From assembly GCF_001949145.1 (NCBI RefSeq), contig NW_019091377.1, positions 1,889,469 to 1,922,245 on the forward strand: a stretch of 32,777 nt of DNA, written 5' to 3'. Numbering within the stretch: position 1 is the first letter of the stretch; each line of letters begins with the position of its first letter. This document shows positions 8,043-17,342 of the stretch, in pieces. The notes below the pieces were generated by a model that did not search any database, was not told the origin of the DNA, and was given only the letters and a program-made list of their open reading frames with translations. Position numbers and translations under genes: made by a program. Origin of the DNA: Acanthaster planci (taxonomy: Eukaryota > Echinodermata > Asteroidea > Valvatida > Acanthasteridae).

Positions 8043-8053
8043 TTTAAAGTTGT

Positions 8054-8100
8054 TACTATCTCGCCGTGGCGACTTACCGGTACTATCTCGCCGCGGCGAG
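8054..8100 (+). repeat. 27-bp imperfect tandem duplication at the left end of the fold-back element
   Basis: TACTATCTCGCCG occurs at 8054 and again at 8081, 27 bases apart, followed by similar GTGGCGA/CGGCGAG. Only one copy is present at the right end. Either the terminus was duplicated or a second insertion end lies here, which makes the true left boundary uncertain by 27 bases. Confidence 0.5.
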
Positions 8101-9929
8101 TTAGCTAAAACTAGCTCAACTCGCTGCATGCTAAGACTCAGTCTTGATATCAGACCCACTTTTTTCTGACTACTCTTCTAATAAAGGGTCCTGTATCCCA
8201 ATATCCACGTGACCAACACTCCCCCATATTTCAGGGAATAGTCGAACTATTCCGAACTTATCGTGCCCAAAATAAATTCAGTTTAACGTTAACACTTTTT
8301 CATAAATACTCCTCAAAATTGTAAAAATTGTTACAAAGATTGAAATGAATAAAATTGGTAGCCAAATGAGTAAAAGGGAGAAGAAAAGGACCATTCGGAT
8401 GGAATCGGTAATATTCGGGTATTTCTGGCAGCGTCTGTACCAAATAATTTGTGAACTTTCCGGGTTATATCGGTCGGAGTAATCCCCAATTACGAAGAAG
8501 AACTAGGGTCGAAAAGATTGGAACATGTTTTGATAAATGGAAAGCATTTTTTAATTGAACGTTTTTAAAGTGAATGCTTCATAATTCAAAAATTTGAATA
8601 TATTTTTCGAAAGCAGAACGAAATTTTAAGGATTTAATACATTTTTTTCTAGATTCGAATGAAATTTTAAAGAGTAGATGAATTTTCATCGACACAGCGT
8701 ATTTTCTAGATTCCAAGGAATTTTAAAAGAACGTAAAGTCCAAAAAAGACTGGAACGAAGTTTTAAAGTCCCAACTTTTTTCAGATTGAAATAAAATATT
8801 TTGTACAGAGCACACTGAACATATTTTGAAAATGGAAACACTTTTTAAGCGTAAAGAAGCTATCGGTGCAGGTATTTTACATTCTCATGCCATCCTAATG
8901 AGAGGGCATCCACATTAACATAGGCCTAAATCCAAATTAAAGCAACAACAAATAAAAGCAACCTGTGAAAATTTCGTTAAAACAGTCTTGGAAAAATAAG
9001 CTTCACTTTTTCAAAAAATATACTTGAAGCAAGCACTATGAGGCTTTTGCAAAATATCGTCCAAAAGATCGAATACTTCAACACGCGGCTTCGGATGCTT
9101 CCTCAGATCAGAGGATTTCGCAATTCACATGATTTCTCAATGTGGATAAAGTGAGATTTCCGTAAATAGATAAGCCGTTATCTTGTAAAAAAAAGGGCCA
9201 AATTAAAACAAAATGTTTACATTGTAAAATGTTTGTCATATTTTTAAAGATTTTCGAAGTTTAAACATTCATTCAATCCTAGAGATATTACGTTGCGTAT
9301 ATAAAAATCCATTCGTTTTTAAAAAATGTACTCGATGTGGAATCTAAAAAAAGAAATGAGATCCTTAAGATTTTGTTGGGTTTTTGTAAAATATATACTA
9401 AACTTCTGAAATACGAGCTTTTTAAAAATGACATTTGCTCAAAACACATTACATTTTCAATTAAAATTCATTCAATTTAACAAAAACGTGTTCCAATTTT
9501 TTAACCCTAATTCTACTTTGTGGTGGATGGTGTTCTCCGACCGGTATACCACGGACAGTTAAAAAAATTCTTGGTACAGACGCGGCCGGAAATGCCCGAA
9601 TATTAACTATATAATCCGAATGGTCTTTTTCCTCTCCCCTTTCATTTGGTTACCAATTTTAATCTTTATAATAAACAATTTTTTTACATTTTTGAGGAGC
9701 TTTAAAGAAAGAGTGTTGATGTTAAACTGAATTTGATATGGACAGGATAAGTTTGGAATAGTTCGACTATTCCCGGAAATATGGGGGAGTGTTGGTCACG
9801 GGGACGTTGGGTGATACATGACCTTTAATGAGCTAAGCAGTCGGAATCATTGGGTCAGGTATCCAAACTGAGTCTTAATATACAGCGAGTTGAACTAGTT
9901 TTAGCTATAAGCTCGCCGCGGAGAGATAG
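8083..9929. mobile_element. Fold-back element with very long terminal inverted repeats, TA-flanked
   Basis: The left arm (8083 to beyond 8560) and the right arm (before 9430 to 9929) are inverted copies. Both carry CTCGCCGCGG near the end, GTGACCAACACTCCCCCAT, GGGAATAGTCGAACTATTCC, GACCATTCGGAT and GCGTCTGTACCAA, in opposite order and orientation. Similarity fades but continues towards the centre near 9000, so the element is almost one large palindrome. TA lies at 8081-8082 and 9930-9931, as expected for a Tc1/mariner-type target duplication. No coding frame is seen inside, so it is a non-autonomous (MITE or fold-back) type. It sits next to the L1 promoter. Confidence 0.7.
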
Positions 9930-10031
9930 TATCTGGAAAAAGATTGTTTGCAAGTGGCCCTTATTATACGCTTCCGTACAGAGGAGATCAGCGCCGCGTG
10001 TGCAATAAAAACGTGTTCGACTGTAGGCCTA
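9930..10031. other. Short unique spacer between fold-back element and tandem duplication
   Basis: About 100 bases with no gene or repeat that I recognise. This sequence is not repeated ahead of copy 2. Confidence 0.4.
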
Positions 10032-10701
10032 GGATCCATAGCTTGATCGGAGCCGAAATGGGAATCCTTTTCTAGAATCCCCTGGAAACAAAAGACTGGT
10101 GTACCGTACTGAAAACAGAACAAGTTCTTTAATAATCTTTGAAGACAATGGAAACGCTGGAGATTGTAACTCTAAATGAAATGGTTCCTTATGAACATCC
10201 CCTTTTAATGAATGGAATCGGCTCACAGACCGTTGTGCGCACATCACACGCAAACCCCTTCCACCTCTCCCGGGGGGGGGAACGGCAAAATGCGAGAAGG
10301 GGCATATCAGCGTAGAGAAAAGGAAAAAAAAAGGTTCGATTCGACGCGCGCTAAAGAACAGTTGGACGCGGAAGTCAGTGAGAGGTGCGCTCAACAACCT
10401 GTTTTAACTATACGTTCCTCGGCGGAACAGTGGGAAATAAAGTGTCTGCTGGGGACAAGGTTGCTAGCGTCGTCTAAAGTTCAGGCTATGCATGATATCG
10501 AGACTGCCGCGCCCACAACGCTTCGGAACGTTTGTCACGACACAACAGGACAGTAACTTAGCCCGAAAAAAATCGAGACCCTAACCCCTGGAAAAGTATA
10601 TGCACATGCATCATGGAATCAAGTGGTGAACATCATGATGAGACACGGGAAAGTAAGTTGGCTTATTAAATTTATTTAAGATTAATTCCGCAAGGGACTA
10701 G

Positions 10702-10801
10702 GCCAAGCAAAGTACATGTGCGTGTACGTGTATGTGCATGTACATTGTGTACATGTACTGTGCATTGTAATGTACAGTATATCAGCAGTGTACATGCATG
10801 A
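10702..10801. repeat. GTACATG-rich palindromic tract, copy 1
   Basis: Repeated GTACATG, TGTACATG and GTGTACATG motifs, alternating purine-pyrimidine and self-complementary. Similar tracts occur at 13018-13100, 19128-19232 and 22230-22325, with shorter ones elsewhere. This is simple-sequence DNA. Confidence 0.7.
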
Positions 10802-11045
10802 CTACCAGTACCGTGACCAAGAATTAGTACAAGGTTCGCGCTGGGGCAACCCGGTACAACGTGGGTTCTTTGGCGGGTGTGTCCCCCCCCCAAAAAAACA
10901 AAAACAAAAACGTCTCTGCAGGGTGGCCTACATGTCTACGTCGCTTATGCTTATACCCTTCATAAAACGGGAAGAAACTACGCCAATTCTGACGTAGTCA
11001 TATAAAGTGCACACCGGAATTGTGAAGACTAACCGAGGCCAAACT

Positions 11046-11082
11046 GTTGCCTGCGGCTTCAATGATTGAAGCCCCAGGCAAC
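11046..11082. repeat. 37-bp near-perfect palindrome (copy 1)
   Basis: GTTGCCTGCGGCTTCAAT pairs with ATTGAAGCCCCAGGCAAC around a single central base, with one mismatch. The same palindrome is in copy 2 at 13390-13426. In copy 3 only a rearranged half is left (about 19535-19560), so it sits at the boundary of the about 520 bp missing from copy 3. Confidence 0.7.
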
Positions 11083-11639
11083 AACCATTTAGAACCACTG
11101 ATGATCCACAAATCTGCTGGAAGAATATGCACGAATGATTATTCCAGAGAATCGAGCGTTACCACCATGCTTGAAGGGTTAAAATGGACTAGCCTTAAAA
11201 CAAGACGCACTGTCACGCGTCTTATATATATGATGTACAAAATCAGTCATTCTCTGGTCGACATATAGTGGCAAGATCACCTCAGCAATACTGTACGTCG
11301 TCTCAAAAACGTGCACTTGCTCTCATATCAACGAACACTAACTTAGGACCCACACTTATGACTTCTGCTTTTTCCCGTGGACCACGAAAGAATGGAACGA
11401 CCCTCCTCACACAGTATATTGGACTGTTGCAGCATTGCTACTTAAAGTTAGGACTGAATAATTACTTATCCGCAGAACTGGACAATAACATCACAACCCA
11501 CAGTAGTACAGTCACCCGAACAACTTGGTCAGGTCATCAACACTGTACAGTGTACTTATGATGCAGGCTACATGTGTCTGCTTTATTGGAGTATAAAAGC
11601 ACACAGATCCTTAACTTGGCAGTAGCCTTTCCCTTATGT

Positions 11640-11857
11640 GTAACTCGTAGCCACGAGTGGACGTAGATCATGTGGACTGGCCAGCCACTGGTTGATATGG
11701 CAATTGGCCGTTTCTTGATGGGAACACGCAGACCAATCACAAAGCTCCTTATAATGCTCGATCGGTAAGAACGACAAGCAACAGCCGTTGGGTCTGAATG
11801 AAGGCACAGTGACATTGCAACTTCTGAGTGCTCCATTTTGTGAGTTGTGCCATGCAT
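11640..11857 (-). pseudogene. Possible integrase-like C-terminal remnant, copy 1
   Basis: Downstream on the same strand, one frame has FLPIEHYKEL. Another frame, after a shift, has SGWPVHMIY. Together they resemble the C-terminal 'xxLP(I/L)xxxEL...HRIRP...GRPxxMY' tail of integrase-core proteins. A T-rich block of about 120 bp separates it from the N-terminal remnant, leaving no room for a catalytic core. The match is weak. Confidence 0.3.
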
Positions 11858-12006
11858 GACGTTTAGACCTACGAGAGCCCACTAGAGCCAACATTTTTCC
11901 AATTTTTAAAAAAAAAATTCTCTTTTAAATTTATTTCAAATATTTTTTTAACTTTTTAATTTTTTCTAATCCATTTCTTTCTTTATTTATTTTTTCTTTG
12001 GAAACT

Positions 12007-12249
12007 TTACGAAACGAAGGCTTGGTGTGAGGGGATTGCCGTTTGTAACCTTTTTTTGAGGGGGGCGGCTCTTCCGTTGTATGTCCTTCTCAGTATACGC
12101 CGTCGCCTTCTTTGCTCGACACCCTCTGTGTCTAGTAATCCCAGAACATGGCGCACCGTTTCTTGGCTTACACGAAAGCCATTCTGAAGGGATCTCAGGG
12201 GTGAACCACCGGAAATAAATTTCCATAGACAGAAGTGATAAATTCCCAC
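12007..12249 (-). pseudogene. Integrase-like (rve-type) N-terminal remnant, copy 1
   Basis: On the minus strand the frame contains GFRVSQETVRHVLGLLDTEG followed by an Arg-rich VEQRRRRRILRRTY. This matches the region just before the catalytic core in metazoan integrase-core proteins, where an HTH-like segment is followed by 'LDPEG', a run of Arg and then a Tyr-rich 'GPN..WH.DG' motif. Here it breaks off after NGRAAP, so the first catalytic Asp is absent. Identification rests on remembered motif order and needs a profile search. The same sequence is in copy 2 (14353-14595) and, diverged, in copy 3. Confidence 0.5.
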
Positions 12250-13126
12250 ACTTCACACAAATATTTAAAAAAATACAACCCTCACAGATGTTCAGGCTGC
12301 ACAGAAAAACGATGTTCGACATGTCCTCCTTCATTCGTAGGATCTATAGCTTGATCGAAGCCGAAATGGGAATCCTTTTCTAGAATCCCCTGGAAACAAA
12401 AGACTGGTGTACGTGCTGAAAACAGAACAAGTTCTTTAATAATCCTTGAAGACAATGGAAACGCTGGAGATTGTAACTTTAAATGAAAGAGTTCCTTATG
12501 AACATCCCTTTTTAATGAATGGAATAGGCTTACAGACCGTTGTGCGCACATCACACGCAAACCCCTTCCCGGGGGGGGGGGCAAAACGGCAAAATGCGAG
12601 AAGGGGCAAAACAGCGTAGAGAAAAGGAAAAAAAAGGTTCGATTCGACGCGCGCTAATAAGAACAGTTGGACGCGGAAGTCAGTGAGAGGTGCGCTCAAC
12701 AACCTGTTTTAACTATACGTTCCTCGGCGGAACAGTGGGAAATAAAGTGTCTGCTGGGGACAAGGTTGCTAGCGTCGTCTAAAGTTCAGGCTATGCATGA
12801 TATCGAGACTGCCGCGCCCACAACGCTTCGGAACGTTTGTCACGACACAACAGGACAGTAACTTAGCCCGAAAAAAATCGAGACCCTAACCCCTAGAAAA
12901 GTATATGCACATGCATCATGGAATCAAGTGGTGAACATCATGATGAGACACGGGAAAGTAAGTTGGCTTATTAAATTTATTTAAGATTAACTCCGCAAGG
13001 GATTAGGCCAAGCAAAGTTCATGTACGTGTATGTGCATGTACATTGTGTACATGTACTGTGCATTGGACAGTTTATGAGCAGTGTACATGTGCATGCATG
13101 ACTACCAGTACCGTGACCGAGAATTA

Positions 13127-13167
13127 GTACAAGCATGGAGAAATGTTTTATTTCTCCACGGTACAAG
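13127..13167. repeat. Hairpin between 7-bp direct repeats, deleted in copy 1
   Basis: GTACAAG occurs at 13127-13133 and 13161-13167. Between them TGGAGAAAT and ATTTCTCCA form a 9-bp stem with a GTTTT loop. Copy 1 has a single GTACAAG at 10827-10833, as expected after deletion between the direct repeats. Confidence 0.7.
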
Positions 13168-14352
13168 GTTCGCGCTGGGGCAACCCGGTACAACGTGGGT
13201 TCTTTGGCGGGTGTGTCCCCCCCCCCAAAAAAAACCTGCTGAATTCGGCCAAAACGTCTCTGCAGGGTGGCCTACATGTCTACGTCGCTTATGCTTATAC
13301 CCTTCATAAAACGGGAAGAAGCTACGCCAATTTTGACGTAGTCATATAAAGTGCACACCGGAATTGTGAAGACTAACCGAGGCCAAACTGTTGCCTGCGG
13401 CTTCAATGATTGAAGCCCCAGGCAACAACCATTTAGAACCACTGATGATCCACAAATCTGCTGGAAGAATATGCACGAATGATTATGCCTGAGAATCGAG
13501 TGTTACCACCATGCTTGAAGGGTTAAAATGGACTAGCCTTAAAACAAGACGCACTGTCACGCGTCTTATTTATATGATGTACAAAATCAGTCATTCTCTG
13601 GTCGACATATAGTGGCAAGATCACCTCAGCAATCCTGTACGTCGTCTCAAAAACGTGCACTTGCTCTCATATCAACGAACACTAACTTAGGACCCACACT
13701 TATGACTTCTGCTTTTTCCCGTGGACCACGAAAGAATGGAACGACCCTCCTCACACAGTATATTGGACTGTTGCACTGCTACTTAAAGTTAGGACTCAAT
13801 AATTACTTATCCGCAGAACTGGACAATAACATCACAACCCACAGTAGTACAGTCACCCGAACAACTTGGTCAGGTCATCAACACTGTACAGTGTACTAAT
13901 GATGCAGGCTACATGTGTCTGCTTTATTGGAGTATAAAAGCACACAGATCCTTAACTTGGCAGTAGCCTTTTCCTTATGTGTAACTCGTAGCCACGAGTG
14001 GATGTAGATCATGTGGACTGGCCAGCCACTGGTTGATATGGCAATTGGCCGTTTCTTGATGGGAACACGCAGACCAATCACAAAGCTCCTTATTATGCTC
14101 GATCGGTAAGAACGACAAGCAACAGCCGTTGGGTCTGAATGAAGGCACAGTGACATTGCAACTTCTGAGTGCTCAATTTTGTGAGTTGTGCCATGCATGA
14201 CGTTTAGACCTACGAGAGCCCACTAGAGCCAACATTTTTCCAAAGTTTTTATAGATTTTTTTCTCTTTTAAATTTATTTTAAATATTTTTTATTTTTTTT
14301 ATTTTATTTTTTCTAATCTATTTCTTTCTGTCTTTATTTTTCTTTGGAAACT

Positions 14353-14595
14353 TTATGAAACAAAGGCTTGGTGTGAGGGGATTGCCGTTTGTAACCTTTT
14401 TTTGAGGGGGGCGGCTCTTCCGTTGTATGTCCTTCTCAGTATACGCCGTCGCCTTCTTTGCTCGACACCCTCTGTGTCTAGTAATCCCAGAACATGGCGC
14501 ACCGTTTCTTGGCTTAGACGAAAGCCATTCTGAAGGGATCTCAGGGGTGAACCACCGGAAATAAATTTCCATAGACAGAAGTGATAAATTCCCAC
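14353..14595 (-). pseudogene. Integrase-like N-terminal remnant, copy 2
   Basis: Near-identical to the copy 1 remnant: GFRLSQETVRHVLGLLDTEG then the Arg run. One substitution changes Val to Leu in the HTH-like part. The C-terminal-like part corresponds to about 13980-14198. Confidence 0.5.
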
Positions 14596-14677
14596 ACTTC
14601 ACACAAATATTTAAAAAATACAACCCTCACAGGTGTTCAGGCTGCACAGAAAAACGATGTTCGACATGTCCTCTTTC

Positions 14678-15195
14678 ATTTTCCTTTCTATTTTGAGTGG
14701 GTTGACCGACGATTTCTTTTTTTTTTAGAAATTCTCCCCCAAAGCAGAGCACTCATAAAATGAAGGAAATTTCATAGCCCGGAAAAGTATACTAGGCATC
14801 GTGAAAATGCATCCCTCTGCAAAGCGGCGAAAAAGGTGTGTTGTCAGTGAATAAAACTGACCGTCAACCTGGACAAGTCAGTCTCTGCTTGTGCAGGGTG
14901 CCTCCTGTATCCAACCCTGTCCCTTACTGAGTGCGTGCTTGTGTTGTTCTGCTGAACCTGAAGGTACTGCCCCCAATCGGTCTACTTTCTTCACAGACTT
15001 GACCGCTTGCTGACGTCAGTCGAAGACGACCATCTGGGGGTACCGCCGGGGTTGTGTCGGCATGACCTAAAGTATTATGTGCCCCAGGCTGTATGTTCTG
15101 TTATGAGATACCAGTGCATGTAGTTGGAGAAATGCAATCAGTTTAATAGTTTTTATCAAATATGATGACGTTAAGATTTGATTTTCAGTTACATA
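14678..15195 (+). repeat. Right-hand extension of the repeat shared only by copies 2 and 3
   Basis: The segment matches 20275-20765, for example GGTGCCTCCTGTATCC, GTGCTTGTGTTGTTCTGCTG and GTTATGAGATACC. No gene is seen. Its absence after copy 1 sets the direction of the tandem duplication. Confidence 0.65.
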
Positions 15196-15855
15196 AGTAA
15201 CATAAGTAGTCTCATAAGTAAATGTTTCATAAAGCTGACGTGTTATTCGTGCGCATTAACCAATGATCAACAATGGTTGCTTAGTTTCCATTGTCAATCA
15301 ATCAATTAAGATTCCGGACGAATGCAGACAGGTTACAAAGCTGATTTTCCCGTTTTGGCTCATCGTTTTAAGCCTTTGCATCTACAAACTACAACCAAAA
15401 ATAAATCAGGATCGCGTTTGATACGCGATCCTCTCCCTCGGAGGCGTTTAGACGCAAGACGCATTGAAATCCCATTAAATAAACGACAATTTGAAATCGC
15501 TGTTGCAATGACGCACGCGCGGATTCAACTAGATGAAGTTGATCTATAGTAAAGATTGCGGTAACACCATGTATTTATCTCTTCTTTGAGTATGTGTGGT
15601 TCTGAGAAGAACCGGGGAATAACTCAACGTTTCGAACAGTGTACTCTGTCCGTCTTCAGGAGACTGAAGCTGATCGCAACACTTGGATTGTGAAAATTAT
15701 ATCATTGATAATTGATTATCTCCAACCCAGTTTAATAATTATAACAGTGGCCACCAAAGATGGTGACAGTCAAGAAAGTTTAATTTTTCTGAGAATGAAA
15801 AGTTTACCATTCTTGCTGAATGGAAAAACGGCAAAAAGTGCTGCGGCCCAAATTT
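15196..15855. other. Region with a possible Penelope-like terminal remnant
   Basis: An open frame at 15322-15549 (ending THARIQLDEVDL) has no recognised domain. At about 15595-15660 the sequence TCTGAGAAGAACC...CAACGTTTCGAACAGTGTACTC resembles, from memory, terminal sequence of Penelope-like retroelements. A second such element lies at 25.1-26.8 kb. No endonuclease is visible here, so the assignment is weak. A short ACATAAGTA triplication lies at 15190-15220. Confidence 0.3.
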
Positions 15856-16683
15856 TCAGCGAAAATAACAGCACCTGTCAAACATGATGTCTGGCGAGAA
15901 ATTACCGATGTGCTGAATGCATAGTTTCCTTCTGTCCGACGGGATGTCGGCGAAAGTCAAAAGAAATTGCAGAACGTGAATAGCAAAATGAAGGAGCAAG
16001 CATTCGCGCCAAGAAAGGGTATCACCCATCAGGTACATTTCTCCTTCATGTCAATTTTCAAACCCTGAGCACTCGGGAATCATGAGCACATGCCAGGCCA
16101 CTTTGCATTAACTGCCGTAGAGTTGCATTTGTCATCGACTACAACTTGGACGTTTATTGAGTGGTAGTTTTTGCGATATACAAACTGCTCTTCCTGCTAA
16201 GATGGAGCAATAATTCTGATGTGTGTGCCATCGATTGCCCAATCATGCCAGGAAATGATGCAATTCTGAAGAATCCCCGTTGAATGTCTGGAATAATACC
16301 AGCCGTAGGGCATTTGATGAACTGCCTAACCCTTCTAGCGAGACTTGTTGAAACTTCAAACACATTCTAGAGACCGAACTTTGTGAAATATTTACGGTAT
16401 CTCTGACAGTTCTCTGAAATGTTCCACAGCATAAACTTGGAGCGCTGTTAGGACCTTTAACTCTGGCGGGATTGCGTAGCTTCGCTCAGTCACCGGAGGT
16501 AATTTCATCCCCAATAAGATCCGTTATGAATGATATTCCGTTTCTATCGAATCCATACCTTGTGAGCAGTTTACCATCAGTAAAGTCATCCAAAGGGTTT
16601 GCTCTAACACGAAAAACTCTCTCCCTTTGTAGTGCTCTTTCATTAATTTGTCTGAAACGAGCAGCATGAATAAAAGCCGTCAT
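15856..16683 (-). pseudogene. PIF/Harbinger (HARBI1-like) transposase pseudogene
   Basis: Read leftward from 16683, the sequence follows the family in order. An N-terminal segment (ERVFRVRANPLDDF, then LLTRYGFDRNGISFITDLI) is followed by an in-frame TGA at 16486-16488. Next comes the helix-turn-helix stretch NISQSSVSRM (about 16385). After a frameshift follow FIKCPTAGIIPDIQRGFFRI and ASFPGMIGQSMAHT (about 16340-16220), where the family has the first catalytic Asp in 'GxxDGTH'. Here that Asp position is replaced. Further on a NAKWPG block lies near 16100. YLMGDTLSW (about 16030) matches the second Asp block 'LLGDSGY'. PSDRRKL (about 15930) stands near the third motif. Multiple stops and shifts make it inactive. 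Known function of intact members: DDE nuclease of Harbinger transposons, with TWA target duplications. Confidence 0.75.
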
Positions 16684-16689
16684 GACACC

Positions 16690-16880
16690 TTAGAGCCCCA
16701 CTTACTTAACTTAAGACACGTCTGACCACACTTAGATTTAAGTTAAGAAAATAAGTGGAGCACTTAGTGCAAATGTTTCGTGAATACCACTTTAATTCCG
16801 AAAGTTGTCTAAGCCGTGTATTTCAGTGTGGTGCTTAAATTTTTGTGACTTAAACTTGTTTTGTGAATACGAGCCCTGGG
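16690..16880. other. Probable terminal region of the Harbinger element
   Basis: Upstream of the transposase start are repeated TTAAGT/ACTTAA motifs (ACTTAACTTAAG, AGTTAAG, CACTTAG, GACTTAAAC). A TTGTGAATACGAGCCC end lies at about 16863-16878. The twice-used 'GTGAATAC' (16779, 16863) and the GAGCCC end look like a Harbinger terminal inverted repeat. The partner repeat on the left was not found. Confidence 0.35.
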
Positions 16881-17342
16881 CGGCCCGCTGTGTCTTGGGA
16901 TTGTCTTGTATGTTTAGTAAATATTTAATAAATATTATTCTTATTATTAACCAAACTAAAGGCTGTGGGTACGGTACGAGCAACCCTCTATGGTTAGGAT
17001 CCGGTTCATATCTGACTTCGTCACATAGACGGATGCGCATATTTGCAGGCTGCCATTGGACGATCGCTAAATGTGTGCGTTAACTCTATGTGCAGTGCAT
17101 GGGTGTGGTTTATACTGAAGTGACGTCACACTTACGAACCAGATTGAAAGCTGAATGGGAAATAGCCTTTTGCCAAGGCCTTCGCGGCTGTGTTTATGTG
17201 TAACTGCAAAGCGGCTGGACCGGAGACCACATATACGAGCGGCGCAGCCACGAGGCTTTTTCCAACTTCTCCAGAATTTCTCATGTTTTTCTTTATGTTT
17301 TCGATTTTTGCTACCCTGTCAACGGTGTCGGCGGCCGTGAGT
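16881..17342. other. Spacer between Harbinger end and RecQ fragment
   Basis: No recognised gene. A T/C-rich stretch (17260-17320) precedes the RecQ fragment and could be an intron 3' end. A TGACGTCA palindrome occurs at 17120-17127. Confidence 0.35.

Larger units (their letters stand above)
2217..8043. mobile_element. Degraded multigene virus-like or transposon-like element with convergent gene blocks
   Basis: Ten or so small genes fill 5.8 kb with almost no spacing. R1-R6 run rightward and L4-L1 leftward, meeting near 5580. The density, shared start-proximal TATA boxes and several membrane proteins differ sharply from the gene-poor flanks and suggest an integrated DNA virus or large DNA transposon. 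No DNA polymerase, integrase, packaging ATPase, protease or reverse transcriptase is recognisable here, so this may be a partial copy or a lineage without those hallmarks. I could not find terminal repeats by eye. The right flank is interrupted by a separate fold-back element starting at 8083. All larger genes are broken, so it is a fossil. Confidence 0.55.
10032..12335 (+). repeat. Tandem segmental duplication, copy 1 (2.3 kb)
   Basis: It starts at GGATCCATAGCTTGATCGG and is repeated nearly base for base from 12340, with only scattered substitutions and small indels. It contains poly-G/C tracts (10269, 10882), a GTACATG-rich tract (10700-10800), a 37-bp palindrome (11046), a T-rich block (11890-12000) and integrase-like coding remnants on the minus strand. 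Relative to copy 2 it lacks 34 bp after 10833. High identity to copy 2 means the duplication is recent compared with copy 3. Confidence 0.85.
12340..14677 (+). repeat. Tandem segmental duplication, copy 2 (2.3 kb)
   Basis: This is the second head-to-tail copy of the unit beginning GGATCTATAGCTTGATCGA. It continues without a break into sequence (14678-15195) that is missing after copy 1 but present after copy 3. Copy 2 therefore retains the original right edge and copy 1 is truncated at it. It keeps the 27-bp hairpin segment 13134-13160 that copy 1 lost. Confidence 0.85.

Noticed and set aside
2217-8043. Assignment of the multigene element to Maverick/Polinton or adintovirus
   Set aside because: No PolB, integrase, FtsK-type ATPase, protease or recognisable major capsid motif was found, so naming it would go beyond the evidence.
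7971-8159. 62-codon minus-strand open frame over the L1 start
   Set aside because: It is a shadow that runs from the inverted-repeat arm into L1 in another frame. The L1 frame from ATG 8025 is better supported.
10332-10345. GGTTCGATTCGAC resembling a tRNA/SINE B box (also in copy 2 at about 12637)
   Set aside because: No A box at the right spacing upstream and no cloverleaf can be folded from the surrounding A- and G-rich sequence.
10212-10556. 114-codon open frame in copy 1
   Set aside because: It crosses a poly-G tract, its start is not kept as one frame in copy 2, and no motif is present.
11268-11561. 97-codon open frame starting MARSPQQ, repeated in copy 2 at 13612-13899
   Set aside because: Conservation is explained by the recent DNA duplication, the segment is absent from copy 3, and no domain is recognised.
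17120-17127. TGACGTCA as a CRE promoter element for the RecQ fragment
   Set aside because: A single site in front of a pseudogene fragment with no start codon or TATA context; such palindromes occur elsewhere in repeats of this window.
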